DNA of 64,000 nucleotides from Serratia grimesii NBRC 13537 (GTDB lineage Bacteria; Pseudomonadota; Gammaproteobacteria; Enterobacterales; Enterobacteriaceae): positions 62,001-126,000 of the forward strand of contig NZ_BCTT01000005.1 of assembly GCF_001590905.1 (NCBI RefSeq), written 5' to 3'. The notes under the pieces were generated by a model. The model was not told where the DNA came from and did no database searches. It was given only the letters and a program-made list of their open reading frames with translations. Positions 24,958-36,291 of this stretch are shown here, piece after piece. Positions within the stretch are counted from its first letter, which is position 1. Every line of letters begins with the position of its first letter. Made by a program: the position numbers and the translations under genes.

Positions 24958-27900
24958 TTATTCTAATCGGAACTGCGATTCCAGCCGGCTGATGCCAAGC
25001 CCGTTAACCTTTTTCACTTTAATCTGCACCGGAATACGTTCTTTCATCGCTTCAACGTGACTGATCACGCCAATGGTTTTCCCAGAGGCATTCAGGCTGT
25101 CTAAGGCATCCAGCGCAGTATCGAGGGTTTCTGCATCCAGCGTGCCGAAACCCTCGTCGAGGAACAGCGAATCGATACTGGTCTTGTGGCTGACGAGATC
25201 AGACAGCGCCAGTGCCAGTGCCAGACTCACCAGGAAACTTTCGCCGCCGGATAGTGTACGAGTGTCGCGTAATGCATCTGCTTGCCAGGTATCCACCACC
25301 AGCAGTTCCAGCGCGTCGCTGGTTTTACGTTGCAGCAAATAGCGTCCATGCAGCCGGCCAAGTTGGTTATTGGCCAGATATACCAGGTGATCAAGGGTTA
25401 ATCCCTGAGCAAACTTACGGAATTTATCACCCTCTTTGGAGCCAATTAACTGATTGAGATAGCTCCAGTCGTCGTACTGCTGCTGGCTTTGGCTGATTTG
25501 CGCAAACAGCGACTGTTGATTGATGCGACGCATGGCGTCACTTTCTAACTGATTACGCACTTCACCCTGTTGTAGCTGCAAGGTTTTTAACTGTTGTGCC
25601 AGTGTTTCCAGACTCTGGCTCAGGATGTGAGGATCGGCCTGAGTTTCATCCAGCCCTTCTGGGCGCTGTTGTTGGTGTTGTTGCAGGCTGTCAACGGCCT
25701 GTGCCAATAGTGCACGGGCTTCAACGTGTCGCCGTTGTAATTGTTCTTTGCAGTGTTGCAACTGTTGGCGTTGGGCATCATCCAGCAATGCGGCACTGAA
25801 CGCGGCTTCGTCACTGAATTCACTGGCGGTGAGTGCCTGCAACCAGTCTTGTTCTGCCTGTTGCAGTCGCTCGGTTTGTTGCAATAGCTGTTGCTGCAAT
25901 CCGGCAAGTTGGCCGCTCAGACGATCGCGTTGTTCCTGTGCCTTTTGCCACTGTTCTGCTGCCTGATGGCTGGCCTGCTCAAAGGCCGTTTGTTGAGCGC
26001 GTAGCTGCTCGCGAACTTGTACGACCTGTTGTTCGCCAAACAATGCCAGTCGTTGCGCACGTTGTTCACCAAGCGTGTTTTCGCCTTGTTGCCACTGTTG
26101 GTACAAGTGTTGTTGCTGCAATTGAGCGTCGGCGTAGCTTTTCTCCAGTAAGGTGAAACGCTCATCCAGGCGCGCTTTTTCCTGTTGCGCTTGCTGCTGC
26201 TGCACCTGTAGTACGGCCAGCGCATCCTTGGCTTGCTGCACCGCCAGTGCCGCCTGTTCGTGCTGCGTCAGACGCTGCTGGCCTTCGCGCTCTTGTTGTT
26301 CGCAGTCGTTCAACCAGTCATGCAGACGTTCGGTATCCTGCAAGCCAAAATCAAATGCCAGCGGCGCCGTCAAACGTTGCCAATTTTGCAGATGTTCAGC
26401 TAATTGCTGTTCATCGTGTGCAATGGTCTGCTGTTGGCGCTGTAACTGTTGTTGCAGGCTATCGTAACGCGCCCGCAATTCGACGCCTTTCTTTTGTAAT
26501 GCTTCGGTCTGGATTTTCATTTCTTCCAGACGTTTTTCGGTTTCTGACAGCTTTACCGCTTGGTATTGCTCAACTGCCGGATGTGCATTTGAGCCGCACA
26601 ATGGGCAAGGCTCACCGGGTTGCAGACGCGCTCGCTCGGCTTCCAACCCCACGATCCGTTTTTCCAGCTCTACTGTTTTTTCAACGTCGGTTTGATGGGC
26701 TTTCTGTTGTTTATATTGTTGACGGGCGAGTTCCAGCTGTGGTTCCAACTGGGTCAGTTCGCTCTGGCCTGCACGTAGTTCTTGCCGTTGCTGTGTCAGC
26801 CGTTTGACGATTTGTTGTGACAGTGATGACAGGCTGAAAAGCTGTTGCCGCACGGGGCGCAGATCGGCCAACTCAGTCTGACGCTGGCGCAGTGCTGCCA
26901 GAGGTGCCTGCATTTCCAGCGTATGTTGCTGTTGTTGCTGCGTCGTCAGTGCGGCAGTGAGAACGTTAAGCTTTTCCTGGTGTTGCCCGGCCTGTGCGGT
27001 CAACTGGGTACGCTGAATGTCGAGTTGTTCCAGGTCCGCTTTTTGTTTCGTACATTGCTGTACCGCGGTATCGAACGCGTGTTGCCGTTCCGCCTGTGTT
27101 TTTTGCAACTGGGCGATCTGGTTATCAAGTGGAACGATTTGCTCGTCAATCAGCCGCTGCTGTGTTTGTTGCTGTTCGACATGCGCTTGCAACTGGGTAC
27201 GCGCTTTTTCCATCGCCTGATGCAACGGTTCCATTTGAGCCAGTTGTTGCGTCTGCTGCTGTGTTAACAGGGTGATTTGTTGTTGCAATGCCTGTTGATC
27301 GCTGCGGCAGCGGTTACGTTCGTTAAGCCGTGGCCGCAGTTTTTCTGCCGGTTCGCTGCGTGCCAGTTGCTGTAGTTGCGGTTCTGCCGCGGTTTGCTCC
27401 AGCTCCACAGCATTCAGCTGGCGTTGATATTCCTGCTGTTTTTGCTGCGTTTGTAGCCAAAACTGCAACCAGTTCAACGCTTGCTGCTGCTGGCGGGCTT
27501 GCCCGCTGAGGGTGCTTTCTTGTGCCCCTAATTCAACTAACTGGTTTTCCAGTTGTTGTCGTTGTTCATCATTCAGCAGTTCAATACCACTGGCACGTTG
27601 ATGCAGCGCGTCCAGTTCGATCTTGGCCTGTTTGTGTTGTTCGAAAACCCGCTCAGAAAGCTGACCGTAGATCTCGGTGCCGGTTAACTCTTCCAGTAGC
27701 TCGGCACGGTCATTGGCGTCAGCATTGAGGAAAGCGGCGAACTGGCCCTGAGACAGCATCATCGATTTGGTAAAGCGCCCGAAATCCAGCCCGGTAATAG
27801 CGGCGGTAAGATCCAGCTTGTCGCGTACTTTGTCCGCCAGGATCTTGCCATCCTCACGCAGTGCCAGCTCTACTTTAGGTGCCTGCAGATTACCGTCTGG

Positions 27901-28209
27901 CGCATTTTTGGCGCGTCGCTGGCTCCAGAAGGCGCGGTAGCCGACGCCCTTAACCTCAAACTCGACCTCTGCCAGCGACTCGGCTGTGTGACGCGTCATC
28001 AGTTCGTTTTGGCTCGGTGTGACGTTGAGGCGCGGTGTTTGGTGGTACAGCGCCAGACAAATGGCGTCCAACAGGGTAGTTTTACCTGCACCGGTGGGTC
28101 CGGTGATGGCGAACAGCCCATTGCTGGCAAAGGGCTCGGCGGTGAAGTCTATCTTCCATTCACCCTGTAGTGAGTTGAGGTTTTTTAATCTCAGGCTGAG
28201 GATTTTCAT
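24958..28209 (-). CDS. sbcC: Exonuclease SbcC subunit
   Basis: A 1083-aa SMC/Rad50-type ATPase. With SbcD it forms the nuclease that cleaves DNA hairpins and protein-blocked ends. Walker [21 protein letters not shown] is at about 38-57. Long coiled coils flank the zinc hook CPLCG (Cys535, Cys538), and the C-terminal ABC signature [20 protein letters not shown] and Walker [13 protein letters not shown] close the second half of the head. The coiled-coil arms are unusually rich in glutamine. The start overlaps the sbcD stop by 4 bases (ATGA-type coupling). Length fits the family's usual 1050-1100. Confidence 0.97.
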   Translation of the reverse strand: MKILSLRLKNLNSLQGEWKIDFTAEPFASNGLFAITGPTGAGKTTLLDAICLALYHQTPRLNVTPSQNELMTRHTAESLAEVEFEVKGVGYRAFWSQRRAKNAPDGNLQAPKVELALREDGKILADKVRDKLDLTAAITGLDFGRFTKSMMLSQGQFAAFLNADANDRAELLEELTGTEIYGQLSERVFEQHKQAKIELDALHQRASGIELLNDEQRQQLENQLVELGAQESTLSGQARQQQQALNWLQFWLQTQQKQQEYQRQLNAVELEQTAAEPQLQQLARSEPAEKLRPRLNERNRCRSDQQALQQQITLLTQQQTQQLAQMEPLHQAMEKARTQLQAHVEQQQTQQRLIDEQIVPLDNQIAQLQKTQAERQHAFDTAVQQCTKQKADLEQLDIQRTQLTAQAGQHQEKLNVLTAALTTQQQQQHTLEMQAPLAALRQRQTELADLRPVRQQLFSLSSLSQQIVKRLTQQRQELRAGQSELTQLEPQLELARQQYKQQKAHQTDVEKTVELEKRIVGLEAERARLQPGEPCPLCGSNAHPAVEQYQAVKLSETEKRLEEMKIQTEALQKKGVELRARYDSLQQQLQRQQQTIAHDEQQLAEHLQNWQRLTAPLAFDFGLQDTERLHDWLNDCEQQEREGQQRLTQHEQAALAVQQAKDALAVLQVQQQQAQQEKARLDERFTLLEKSYADAQLQQQHLYQQWQQGENTLGEQRAQRLALFGEQQVVQVREQLRAQQTAFEQASHQAAEQWQKAQEQRDRLSGQLAGLQQQLLQQTERLQQAEQDWLQALTASEFSDEAAFSAALLDDAQRQQLQHCKEQLQRRHVEARALLAQAVDSLQQHQQQRPEGLDETQADPHILSQSLETLAQQLKTLQLQQGEVRNQLESDAMRRINQQSLFAQISQSQQQYDDWSYLNQLIGSKEGDKFRKFAQGLTLDHLVYLANNQLGRLHGRYLLQRKTSDALELLVVDTWQADALRDTRTLSGGESFLVSLALALALSDLVSHKTSIDSLFLDEGFGTLDAETLDTALDALDSLNASGKTIGVISHVEAMKERIPVQIKVKKVNGLGISRLESQFRLE

Positions 28210-29438
28210 TGGCTCGGCTCCTGGTCGTTCTGCTGCACCGACTCGACCACCTGCTGGAACATCTGGTTCATGCGTTGCCGACGTTCTTCGTCCATTTCAG
28301 GCTCTTGTGCCAGCCGTCGCTCGAAGACCTCATTGACGCTCAGTTCGTTGAGCGTTTCTTTGTCCTGCTGTTCAATGGCCTGACGCCGCTGCTCTTTACT
28401 GCGGCGCAGTAACACCACCTCCACCGGCAGTTGATCGGCCAGTAACTGGATACGGCGCTGAATGTCGCTGAGATAATCCTGTGTCGCGACTTCGATATCT
28501 AACCACACTGGCAACTCGCCTTTATAATCGGCAAACTGCTGCAATTGTTGCTCTATCTGCGCCAAATCGCCCTTAATAAGCTGCATCGGCTGAAAGCTGG
28601 GAATGTCCAACGCGTTGACCTGTTGCAGGGCGCCTGCGGCGAAGTCCACCATAAAGACGCTTTTTGCTTTGCCCAATTCGTCGAAGCTGAGCGGGATCGG
28701 CGAGCCGCTATAGCGAATATGCTCGGATTTCGCGACGTTCTGCGCACGGTGAATATGCCCCAATGCGATGTAGTCGGCTGGCGGAAAAGCTTGGGCCGGG
28801 AAGGCGTCCAACGTACCAATATAGATATCGCGTACGGAATCGGAGGTGGTGACACCAACGGTCGTCAGGTGGCCCGTGGCAACGATAGGCAGTGCCAGAC
28901 CGAGTGCATCGCGGCGTGCACAGGCTGCGTGATAGAGCGTCTGGTAATGTTCTGCGATGGCTTCTTGCAGCGCCTGCTGTTTTTGTACGCCTGATTCACC
29001 GGCACGGCTGGTGAGCAGATCTCGCGGGCGTAGGAACGGGATGGCGCACAGTACGGCACCCGGTTGGCCGTCGCGTTGATTCAGGACCACGATTTGCTGT
29101 TCGGTTTCAGTCTGCGCGTTGGCGATCACGGTCGTATTCAGGCAAGACAGCAATTCACGCGATTCATTTAAGGTTGCCACTGAGTCATGGTTACCCCCCA
29201 GTACCACCAATTGACAGCCGGTGTGCTGTAGCTCCACCACGAAGCGGTTGTACAGTTCGCGGGCATAGCTGGGTGGGGAGCCGGTATCGAACAGGTCCCC
29301 GGCGACGATCAGTGCATCCACCTGATGTTGCTCGATTTGGGCGATCAGCCAGCGCAGAAAAGCCTGGTGCTCGGCGGCACGGCTTTTGGTAAAAAAGTAC
29401 TGGCCAAGATGCCAGTCAGAGGTGTGGATCAGGCGCAT
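28206..29438 (-). CDS. sbcD: Exonuclease SbcD subunit
   Basis: A 410-aa Mre11-type metallophosphoesterase, catalytic partner of SbcC. It begins [13 protein letters not shown] (phosphodiesterase motif I, DWH). It continues with [16 protein letters not shown] (motif II), VVLGGNHDS (motif III, GNHD) and [13 protein letters not shown] (GHIH). The C-terminal capping part binds the SbcC coiled coil. It is the first gene of the sbcDC unit, divergent from phoB with the Pho promoter between, as in E. coli. Confidence 0.97.
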   Translation of the reverse strand: MRLIHTSDWHLGQYFFTKSRAAEHQAFLRWLIAQIEQHQVDALIVAGDLFDTGSPPSYARELYNRFVVELQHTGCQLVVLGGNHDSVATLNESRELLSCLNTTVIANAQTETEQQIVVLNQRDGQPGAVLCAIPFLRPRDLLTSRAGESGVQKQQALQEAIAEHYQTLYHAACARRDALGLALPIVATGHLTTVGVTTSDSVRDIYIGTLDAFPAQAFPPADYIALGHIHRAQNVAKSEHIRYSGSPIPLSFDELGKAKSVFMVDFAAGALQQVNALDIPSFQPMQLIKGDLAQIEQQLQQFADYKGELPVWLDIEVATQDYLSDIQRRIQLLADQLPVEVVLLRRSKEQRRQAIEQQDKETLNELSVNEVFERRLAQEPEMDEERRQRMNQMFQQVVESVQQNDQEPSQ

Positions 29439-29581
29439 GACACTCCCGGGGCGATAAGGTAATGGCGGTGATTATAAAGGGCACTGTGGCCGCTGTCGTG
29501 ACGGAATCATTATGACAACTGAATGATTTTTCTTTGACGTTGGAAATAATCGCTATGCTTACTGCCTATAACAGCCCGTTT

Positions 29582-29615
29582 TTTTCATAAAAGTGTCACA
29601 AAACTGACGCATAAT
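29582..29615 (+). promoter_or_regulatory. phoB promoter with Pho box
   Basis: Three 11-base repeats, TTTTCATAAAA, GTGTCACAAAA and CTGACGCATAA (29582-29614), form an extended Pho box very like the E. coli phoB promoter. The -10 CATAAT ends at 29615, putting the start near 29622. PhoB~P would bind the repeats and recruit sigma70 polymerase, giving autoactivation under phosphate starvation. Confidence 0.88.
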
Positions 29616-29627
29616 GGCGCCGCAATG

Positions 29628-29893
29628 AGGCTGTGCCCCGCCATTGGTCGTGGCGCCGGCGCAGACCCAAAAGCATGCTGTCAAGGCAGAGGAGGGGACA
29701 TAGCGGGATTATGTTCGAACCCGACAACGCAGGCAGCGAGTTTTTGAGGCGCGCCCCTTCGGGCTGGAGCCATTTAAGCGTGTTGCTGTGTTGCTCACCG
29801 CTTATTTGGCGCCACCAAACCTCGCGGTTTGCGCCTTGCTTCACGCTTAAATGACCGCCAGCGGTGCTCACGAGCAATGGCGGGACACAGCCT
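29628..29893. repeat. 266-bp inverted-repeat (MITE-like) element in the phoB leader
   Basis: The element is bounded by 26-base terminal inverted repeats (29628-29653 and 29868-29893) that agree at 23 of 26 positions, starting AGGCTGTG and containing CCCGCCATTG. An inner perfect 12-base inverted pair, CATTTAAGCGTG (about 29769-29780) and CACGCTTAAATG (about 29841-29852), gives a second stem. It has no transposase. A 73-codon frame inside is probably not a gene. It fills nearly the whole untranslated leader of phoB. No clear target duplication was seen. I infer it is a repeated, non-autonomous mobile element. Confidence 0.7.
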
Positions 29894-29925
29894 AATAGAT
29901 CGCTAACACATTGGCAGGATTGACG

Positions 29926-30615
29926 ATGGCAAGACGCATACTGGTGGTGGAAGACGAAGCGCCGATCCGTGAGATGGTGTGCTTTGTGTTGGAACAGAAT
30001 GGTTACCAACCGTTGGAAGCTGAGGATTATGACAGCGCAGTGACGCGCCTGTCTGAGCCGTTCCCTGATTTAGTGTTGCTCGACTGGATGTTACCCGGAG
30101 GTTCCGGCATTCAGTTTATTAAACATATGAAGCGTGAAGCACTGACCCGCGATATTCCGGTGATGATGTTGACCGCTCGTGGTGAAGAAGAAGATCGGGT
30201 ACGCGGCCTGGAAGTTGGGGCTGACGATTATATTACCAAACCCTTCTCACCGAAGGAGCTGGTAGCGCGTATCAAGGCGGTAATGCGCCGTATTTCACCG
30301 ATGGCGGTGGAAGAAGTGATTGAAATGCAAGGGCTGAGTCTGGATCCTTCTTCACACCGGGTGATGGCCAACGAGCAGGCGCTGGATATGGGGCCGACCG
30401 AGTTCAAACTGTTGCACTTCTTTATGACCCACCCAGAGCGAGTTTATAGCCGCGAACAGTTGCTTAATCACGTTTGGGGCACTAACGTTTATGTGGAAGA
30501 CCGCACCGTTGATGTGCATATCCGCCGACTCCGTAAGGCGTTAGAGACCAGTGGTCATGACAAAATGGTTCAAACCGTTCGGGGCACAGGCTACCGATTC
30601 TCAACGCGCTACTGA
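29926..30615 (+). CDS. phoB: Phosphate regulon response regulator PhoB
   Basis: A 229-aa OmpR-family regulator, the E. coli length. The receiver has the acidic pocket (Glu9-Asp10), phospho-acceptor Asp53 in LLDWMLPGG and KPFSPKELV. The winged helix shows [16 protein letters not shown]. It activates Pho-regulon genes under phosphate limitation. The ATG at 29926, with AGGATTGACG before it, gives [17 protein letters not shown] as in E. coli; the in-frame start at 29911 is not needed. It is followed by phoR after 24 bases. The leader is occupied by a 266-bp inverted-repeat element. Confidence 0.98.
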   Translation: MARRILVVEDEAPIREMVCFVLEQNGYQPLEAEDYDSAVTRLSEPFPDLVLLDWMLPGGSGIQFIKHMKREALTRDIPVMMLTARGEEEDRVRGLEVGADDYITKPFSPKELVARIKAVMRRISPMAVEEVIEMQGLSLDPSSHRVMANEQALDMGPTEFKLLHFFMTHPERVYSREQLLNHVWGTNVYVEDRTVDVHIRRLRKALETSGHDKMVQTVRGTGYRFSTRY

Positions 30616-30639
30616 TCGCGCCGCGCTGGAGAATATGCC

Positions 30640-31956
30640 GTGTTAGAACGTCTATCCTGGAAGAGGCTGGCCCTGGAGCTGGCCCTTTTCTGCTTGCCTG
30701 CCTTATTGCTGGGGCTGATTTTCGGTTATCTGCCTTGGTTGCTGCTGGCCTCCGTGCTGGCTGCGCTGGTATGGAACTTCTACAACCAACTTAAACTTTC
30801 TCACTGGCTGTGGGTCGACCGCAGCATGACACCGCCACCTGGGCGCTGGAGCTGGGAGCCGCTGTTTTACGGCTTATACCAGATGCAACAGCGTAACCGT
30901 CGTCGACGTCGTGAACTGGCGTTGTTGATCAAACGCTTCCGCAGCGGTGCGGAGTCACTGCCCGATGCGGTAGTGATGACCACCGTTGAAGGTAACATCT
31001 TCTGGTGTAACGGTTTGGCGCAGCATCTGCTGGGTTTCCGTTGGCCAGAGGATAACGGCCAACACATCCTAAACCTGCTGCGTTATCCGGAATTCAGCCA
31101 CTATCTGCAACAGCAAGAGTTCTCTCGACCGTTAACGCTGCAGTTGAACAATGAGCATTATGTTGAATTCCGCGTGATGCCCTATTCAGAAGGGCAGTTG
31201 TTGATGGTTGCGCGTGACGTTACGCAAATGCGCCAGCTGGAAGGGGCACGCCGTAATTTCTTCGCTAACGTCAGTCACGAGTTGCGTACTCCGCTGACGG
31301 TATTGCAGGGTTACCTGGAAATGATGAGCGACGAAGAGCTGGACGGTTCGTTACGTGGCAAGGCATTGGGCACCATGCAGGAACAGACACGGCGCATGGA
31401 TGGGCTGGTCAAGCAGTTGCTGACATTGTCGCGTATTGAAGCCGCCCCAAATGTCGAAATGAACGAACGGGTCGATATTCCGTTGATGCTACGTGTGTTG
31501 CAACGTGAAGCGCAGTCACTGAGCGGCGGTAATCATGAGATTACTTTCCGGGTGAACGAACAGCTTAAGGTCTTTGGCAACGATGACCAGTTGCGCAGTG
31601 CGGTATCCAACCTGGTGTATAACGCGGTAAATCACACGCCAAAGGGCACCAATATTGAGGTGAGCTGGCAACAAACGCCAAACGGCGCGCAGTTCCAGGT
31701 CAGTGATAACGGTCCCGGTATCGCTGCTGAGCATATTCCTCGCCTGACGGAACGCTTTTACCGCGTTGATAAGGCCCGTTCACGCCAGACTGGCGGCAGC
31801 GGACTGGGGTTGGCGATCGTTAAGCATGCATTAAGCCACCACGATGCACGTCTGGAGATCCTCAGCGAGCAGGGCATTGGCACCCGATTCATTTTTACCT
31901 TGCCTAACCGGTTGATTGTTCCCGCAGCTTTATCAGAGAATGCGGTGAAAAATTAA
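30640..31956 (+). CDS. phoR: Phosphate regulon sensor kinase PhoR
   Basis: A 438-aa histidine kinase starting at a GTG, as in E. coli, with [14 protein letters not shown]. Two adjacent N-terminal membrane segments (about 10-50) have almost no periplasmic loop. A charged linker and PAS domain (about 95-195) follow, then HisKA with His213 in [12 protein letters not shown] and the ATPase domain ([34 protein letters not shown]). It phosphorylates PhoB when the Pst-PhoU system signals low phosphate. It is co-transcribed with phoB and a PstS-like gene 16 bases downstream. Confidence 0.98.
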   Translation: MLERLSWKRLALELALFCLPALLLGLIFGYLPWLLLASVLAALVWNFYNQLKLSHWLWVDRSMTPPPGRWSWEPLFYGLYQMQQRNRRRRRELALLIKRFRSGAESLPDAVVMTTVEGNIFWCNGLAQHLLGFRWPEDNGQHILNLLRYPEFSHYLQQQEFSRPLTLQLNNEHYVEFRVMPYSEGQLLMVARDVTQMRQLEGARRNFFANVSHELRTPLTVLQGYLEMMSDEELDGSLRGKALGTMQEQTRRMDGLVKQLLTLSRIEAAPNVEMNERVDIPLMLRVLQREAQSLSGGNHEITFRVNEQLKVFGNDDQLRSAVSNLVYNAVNHTPKGTNIEVSWQQTPNGAQFQVSDNGPGIAAEHIPRLTERFYRVDKARSRQTGGSGLGLAIVKHALSHHDARLEILSEQGIGTRFIFTLPNRLIVPAALSENAVKN

Positions 31957-31972
31957 CGCGCGAGAGGCTGGC

Positions 31973-32911
31973 ATGATCCGAATTACCCGAGGGCTACTGC
32001 TTTGCCTGGCGCTGCTGGCAAGCCGTGGCGCATTGGCGCAGCCGGACGGCATGCTGTCCGGCAACTTGTCGAGTGTCGGTTCAGATACGTTGGCAAATCT
32101 CATGGCGCTGTGGGCGCAGGATTTCAGTCAGCATTATCCCAACGTTAATTTGCAGATCCAGGCCGCGGGGTCCTCAACTGCACCAACTGCACTGGCGGCA
32201 GGTGCGGCGCAGCTTGGGCCGATGAGCCGACCGATGAAGGCGGCGGAGGTTTCGGCGTTCGAGCATCGCTATGGCTATGCGCCGCTGGCCGTGCCGGTCG
32301 CCGTCGATGCGCTGGTGGTGCTGGTCCATCAGGACAACCCATTGCGTGGGCTTAACCTGCAGCAGCTTGACCGAATTTTTTCCGCCACGCTGCGCTGTGG
32401 TGAAAACCAGCCGTTGACGCGCTGGGGGGAATTGGGATTGACCGGCGATTGGCAGCAGCGAACCTTGCAACGTTTTGGGCGTAATTCGGCCTCTGGAACT
32501 TACGGCTATTTCAAATTGCGTGCGCTGTGCGGCGGTGATTTTATGCCGCGCGTCAATGAATTGCCCGGTTCTGCATCGGTAGTGCAGGCCGTTGCCGGTT
32601 CACTAAATAGCATTGGATACGCCAGCATCGGTTTTCGGGCCAGTGGTGTGCGGCTATTGCCGTTGGCGGAGTCTGGGGAAAACTACATCACCCCCAATGA
32701 CACCAATGTACGCAATGGCAGTTACCCATTGTCGCGCTACCTGTATATCTACATCAACAAAGCGCCCAACCAGCCGTTGGAGCCGCTGACCGCTGCCTTC
32801 CTCGATCGTGTGCTGTCTGATACCGGGCAAAACCTGGTTAATCACGACGGCTATCTGCCACTGCCCCCCGATACCTTGCGTAAAACACGATTAGCATTGG
32901 GCTTAAAATAA
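31973..32911 (+). CDS. PstS-like phosphate-binding protein
   Basis: A 312-aa exported protein with signal peptide [20 protein letters not shown] ending at ALAQ (about 22). The PstS fold is visible in [18 protein letters not shown], the phosphate loop [36 protein letters not shown], the second anion loop [17 protein letters not shown] and the C-terminal [22 protein letters not shown]. It is not the PstS of the pstSCAB-phoU operon, which would have permease genes beside it. It follows phoR by 16 bases, so it is probably PhoB-induced through the phoB promoter. A role in phosphate scavenging or in signalling to PhoR is plausible but not shown. Confidence 0.87.
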   Translation: MIRITRGLLLCLALLASRGALAQPDGMLSGNLSSVGSDTLANLMALWAQDFSQHYPNVNLQIQAAGSSTAPTALAAGAAQLGPMSRPMKAAEVSAFEHRYGYAPLAVPVAVDALVVLVHQDNPLRGLNLQQLDRIFSATLRCGENQPLTRWGELGLTGDWQQRTLQRFGRNSASGTYGYFKLRALCGGDFMPRVNELPGSASVVQAVAGSLNSIGYASIGFRASGVRLLPLAESGENYITPNDTNVRNGSYPLSRYLYIYINKAPNQPLEPLTAAFLDRVLSDTGQNLVNHDGYLPLPPDTLRKTRLALGLK

Positions 32912-33372
32912 GCGCCCAGGAACAACTATCATGATTTGGCGCTACGCGTGCGGCGATGAACCTGCCGCGTTCTGGGTCTTTTGACGACAGACGCAGTGGA
33001 ATAAGCTACAAAACGTAATGCGCGCCATTTGGCGGGTTTGCTAAGGGCAAAAACCTGTTCATACCGCGCGGAAACTGAGTGTTTATTGGCGTTTTCGCGC
33101 GACCAATAGCTTTATACTTCACGTTTTGTGAGATGCTTGCTCAAAAATGATACAAATCATGTATTGTATATTTATTGATAGCCACTATGATCGACTGGTG
33201 CTGAAAGATTATCTGGTCGATAGCTCTGCTTTTTGTCATGCGCCTTGCCTTTCAGCGCTATAAACGTTTAACTTAGGCCTCGTTGTCGGACTAAACCTCC
33301 ATTTATAACTCTTAAAACTCTGCCCATCATCATGAGTGGTCACTTTCGAATAAGGACAAAGCGCCGGACGTT

Positions 33373-33405
33373 ATGCGTTTTCTGCTCTTATTGGTCTCGC
33401 GATGA
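33373..33405 (+). CDS. Candidate Leu-rich leader peptide for brnQ
   Basis: Ten codons, MRFLLLLVSR, with four consecutive leucine codons (CTG CTC TTA TTG) followed by GTC, end 84 bases before the brnQ ATG. This is the layout of branched-chain attenuator peptides such as LeuL. A weak hairpin and a seven-T run follow. The ribosome-binding site is poor (GGAC four bases before the ATG), which lowers confidence. A different frame from 33331 overlaps it. Confidence 0.35.
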   Translation: MRFLLLLVSR

Positions 33406-33424
33406 AATGGCAAGCCGGCAACCG

Positions 33425-33463
33425 GGTGGGGCATAACGCCACCACGTATCGGGCACTTTTTTT
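33425..33463 (+). terminator. Possible attenuator hairpin before brnQ
   Basis: GGTGG (33425-33429) can pair with CCACC (33439-33443), with an outer CCG/CGG pairing, and a seven-T run at 33457-33463 follows. The stem is short and the T run is not directly adjacent, so termination is uncertain. Confidence 0.25.
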
Positions 33464-33489
33464 CATTTGAACAGGCAACACGACATCGT

Positions 33490-34809
33490 ATGAGTCATCG
33501 TTTAACGTCAAAAGATATTATCGCATTAGGTTTTATGACCTTTGCCTTATTCGTCGGCGCCGGGAATATCATTTTCCCGCCGATGGTCGGTTTACAGTCC
33601 GGTGAGCACGTCTGGACTGCAGCTATTGGCTTCCTGATTACTGCCGTCGGCCTACCTGTGATGACGGTGATCGCGCTGGCGCGTGTCGGTGGCGGCATTG
33701 ATGCTCTGAGCACGCCAATTGGCCGTCGCGCGGGTCTGCTGTTGGCGACTGTCTGCTATCTGGCTGTGGGCCCACTGTTTGCCACGCCGCGCACCGCGAC
33801 CGTCTCCTTCGAAGTGGGTATTGCACCACTGACCGGCGATGGTGCCATGCCGTTGTTTATTTATAGCCTGGTGTATTTCGCACTGGTGATCGGCATTTCC
33901 CTGTATCCGGGCCGTCTGCTCGATACCGTGGGACACGTGTTGGCACCACTGAAAATTGTTGCGCTGGGTGCGCTCGGCATTGCCGCGCTGGCCTGGCCTG
34001 CGGGTACGCCAATTCCGGCGACTGAGGTTTATCAGAACGTTCCGTTCTCTACCGGCTTCGTTAACGGCTATCTGACTATGGATACGCTGGGCGCGCTGGT
34101 GTTTGGTATCGTTATCGTTAATGCCGCGCGTTCCCGTGGTGTGAAAGATGCCGGTCTGCTGACGCGTTATACCATTCTTGCTGGTTTGATCGCCGGTGTG
34201 GGCCTGACGCTGGTTTACCTGAGCCTGTTCAAGCTGGGTTCTGGTAGCGGTGTACTGGTTCCTGATGCCACCAATGGCGCAGTGATTCTGCATGCCTATG
34301 TACAAAACACCTTCGGTGGATTGGGCAGCTTCTTCCTGGCAGCGTTGATTTTCATCGCCTGTATGGTAACAGCGGTGGGCCTGACCTGTGCTTGCGCCGA
34401 GTTCTTCGCCCAGTACCTGCCGTTCTCCTATAAGACGCTGGTGTTTATCCTGGGGCTGTTCTCAATGCTGGTTTCAAACCTGGGCCTGAGCCATCTGATT
34501 CAGATCTCTATCCCGGTGCTGACCGCGATTTATCCGCCGTGTATCGTGCTGGTGGTGCTGAGTTTCACCCTGCGTTGGTGGAACAGCGCACCGCGAATCA
34601 TCGCGCCGGTGATGTTAGTCAGCCTGTTGTTTGGTATCCTTGACGCGGTGAAAGCGTCCACCTTCCAGCATTTCTTGCCGGATTGGACCAATCACCTGCC
34701 ATTGGCTGATCAGGGACTGGCATGGTTGCCGCCGTCGCTGTTGATGCTGGTGCTGGTCGCAATTTATGACCGGGTTTGTACGCGCTCTGAAGTGACCGCG
34801 CACTCCTAA
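33490..34809 (+). CDS. brnQ: Branched-chain amino acid transporter BrnQ
   Basis: A 439-aa inner-membrane symporter of the LIVCS family with about 12 hydrophobic segments, importing Leu, Val and Ile with a cation. The N terminus [20 protein letters not shown] and [20 protein letters not shown] match E. coli BrnQ closely, and the length is identical. It lies after phoR and the PstS-like gene, in the E. coli order phoR-brnQ-proY. A strong terminator separates it from proY, so each likely has its own expression control. Confidence 0.97.
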   Translation: MSHRLTSKDIIALGFMTFALFVGAGNIIFPPMVGLQSGEHVWTAAIGFLITAVGLPVMTVIALARVGGGIDALSTPIGRRAGLLLATVCYLAVGPLFATPRTATVSFEVGIAPLTGDGAMPLFIYSLVYFALVIGISLYPGRLLDTVGHVLAPLKIVALGALGIAALAWPAGTPIPATEVYQNVPFSTGFVNGYLTMDTLGALVFGIVIVNAARSRGVKDAGLLTRYTILAGLIAGVGLTLVYLSLFKLGSGSGVLVPDATNGAVILHAYVQNTFGGLGSFFLAALIFIACMVTAVGLTCACAEFFAQYLPFSYKTLVFILGLFSMLVSNLGLSHLIQISIPVLTAIYPPCIVLVVLSFTLRWWNSAPRIIAPVMLVSLLFGILDAVKASTFQHFLPDWTNHLPLADQGLAWLPPSLLMLVLVAIYDRVCTRSEVTAHS

Positions 34810-34828
34810 TTCCCCGGCTAAATTTTGG

Positions 34829-34854
34829 GCCACGGACTTGTCCGTGGCTTTTTT
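34829..34854 (+). terminator. Terminator after brnQ
   Basis: GCCACGGAC (34829-34837), loop TT, GTCCGTGGC (34840-34848), then six T residues: a textbook intrinsic terminator only 27 bases before the proY ATG. Confidence 0.92.
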
Positions 34855-34880
34855 ACGTTTAAAAAACACGGGTTATCTTC

Positions 34881-36287
34881 ATGCAACAACAGTCACCCGC
34901 CGCCCCTGCGGCCAATAAGCTGAAACGCGGCCTCAGTACGCGTCACATTCGCTTTATGGCACTGGGCTCGGCTATCGGCACCGGTTTGTTCTACGGTTCG
35001 GCGGACGCCATTAAAATGGCCGGCCCGAGCGTTTTGCTGGCCTACCTGATTGGCGGTATTGTCGCCTTTATCATCATGCGCGCGCTGGGCGAGATGTCGG
35101 TCAACAACCCGCAGGCCAGTTCGTTTTCACGCTATGCGCAGGATTATCTTGGCCCGATGGCTGGGTATATCACCGGCTGGACCTACTGTTTCGAAATCCT
35201 GATCGTTGCCATTGCCGATGTGACCGCTTTCGGTATCTATATGGGCATTTGGTTCCCTGAAGTACCGCATTGGATTTGGGTGCTGAGCGTGGTGCTGGTG
35301 ATAGGCGCCATCAACTTGATGAGCGTGAAGGTCTTCGGTGAGCTGGAGTTCTGGTTCTCGTTCTTTAAAGTGGCCACCATCATTATCATGATTGCTGCGG
35401 GTATCGGCATCATCATCTGGGGGATTGGCAACGGCGGGCAACCGACCGGGATTCATAACCTGTGGTCCAACGGCGGTTTCTTCAGCAACGGCTTTATTGG
35501 CATGATCCTGTCGCTGCAACTGGTGATGTTTGCCTACGGCGGCATCGAAATTATTGGTATCACCGCCGGTGAAGCTAAAGACCCGAAAACCTCGATTCCC
35601 AAGGCCATCAACTCGGTGCCATGGCGTATTCTGGTGTTTTATGTCGGTACGCTGTTCGTCATCATGTCGATCTACCCGTGGAACCAGGTGGGGACTAACG
35701 GCAGCCCGTTCGTGCTGACCTTCCAGCATATGGGCATTACTGTGGCGGCGGGTATTCTTAACTTTGTGGTGATCACCGCATCGTTGTCTGCAATTAACAG
35801 CGATGTGTTTGGTGTTGGCCGCATGCTGCACGGTATGGCCGAACAAGGCCACGCGCCGAAGATGTTCAGCAAGGTCTCCAAACGCGGTATCCCGTGGGTC
35901 ACGGTTGTGGTGATGATGTTCGCGTTGCTGCTGGCGGTATACCTGAACTACATCATGCCGGAAAATGTGTTCCTGGTGATTGCCTCACTGGCGACTTTCG
36001 CGACTGTGTGGGTGTGGATCATGATTTTGTTCTCGCAGATTGCTTTCCGCCGGAGCCTGAGCAAAGAGCAGGTGAAGAACCTGGCCTTCCCACTACGAGG
36101 CGGCGTGTTCACGTCAGTGGTGGCGATCATCTTCCTGGTGTTTATCATCGGTTTGATAGGTTACTTCCCAACCACACGCGTATCCCTGTATGCGGGTCTG
36201 GTATGGGTCGTGGTGCTGTTGGCAGGGTATTACTTCAAGGTTAATCGTCAGAAAAAATTGACGGAGCTGGCACAACAGCAGGATTGA
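34881..36287 (+). CDS. proY: ProY-type amino acid permease
   Basis: A 468-aa APC-superfamily permease with 12 predicted membrane helices. [20 protein letters not shown] (after a short variable N terminus) and [20 protein letters not shown] carry the GSAIGTG substrate-binding signature of the amino acid transporter family. The sequence tracks E. coli ProY throughout. ProY is described as a cryptic proline transporter in Salmonella/E. coli; histidine uptake has also been suggested in relatives, so the substrate is not certain. The start 27 bases after a strong terminator means it relies on read-through or a promoter not recognised here. Confidence 0.94.
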   Translation: MQQQSPAAPAANKLKRGLSTRHIRFMALGSAIGTGLFYGSADAIKMAGPSVLLAYLIGGIVAFIIMRALGEMSVNNPQASSFSRYAQDYLGPMAGYITGWTYCFEILIVAIADVTAFGIYMGIWFPEVPHWIWVLSVVLVIGAINLMSVKVFGELEFWFSFFKVATIIIMIAAGIGIIIWGIGNGGQPTGIHNLWSNGGFFSNGFIGMILSLQLVMFAYGGIEIIGITAGEAKDPKTSIPKAINSVPWRILVFYVGTLFVIMSIYPWNQVGTNGSPFVLTFQHMGITVAAGILNFVVITASLSAINSDVFGVGRMLHGMAEQGHAPKMFSKVSKRGIPWVTVVVMMFALLLAVYLNYIMPENVFLVIASLATFATVWVWIMILFSQIAFRRSLSKEQVKNLAFPLRGGVFTSVVAIIFLVFIIGLIGYFPTTRVSLYAGLVWVVVLLAGYYFKVNRQKKLTELAQQQD

Positions 36288-36291
36288 AAAT

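Larger units (their letters stand above)
32912..33489 (+). promoter_or_regulatory. brnQ upstream region
   Basis: A 578-base gap. It contains a possible -10 TATACT at 33113-33118 and an AT-rich stretch with the dyad ATACAA-N8-TTGTAT (33150-33169). A Leu-rich leader peptide (33373-33405) and a T-run-associated hairpin (33425-33463) lie close to brnQ. Branched-chain transport genes are commonly under Lrp and sometimes attenuation; the AT-rich dyad could be an Lrp site, but this is not established. No protein gene longer than the leader peptide is convincing. Confidence 0.4.

Noticed and set aside
25748-27275. Several long plus-strand Cys/Val-rich frames opposite sbcC
   Set aside because: They are antisense shadows caused by the glutamine-rich (CAG/CAA) coiled-coil codons of sbcC.
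29633-29854. A 73-codon frame within the inverted-repeat element upstream of phoB
   Set aside because: It lies wholly inside the repeat, has no family resemblance and its composition follows the palindromic DNA, so it is treated as non-coding.
33331-33441. A 37-codon frame overlapping the Leu-rich leader peptide before brnQ
   Set aside because: Its peptide is not enriched in branched-chain residues and has no recognisable features; the MRFLLLLVSR frame fits an attenuator better.
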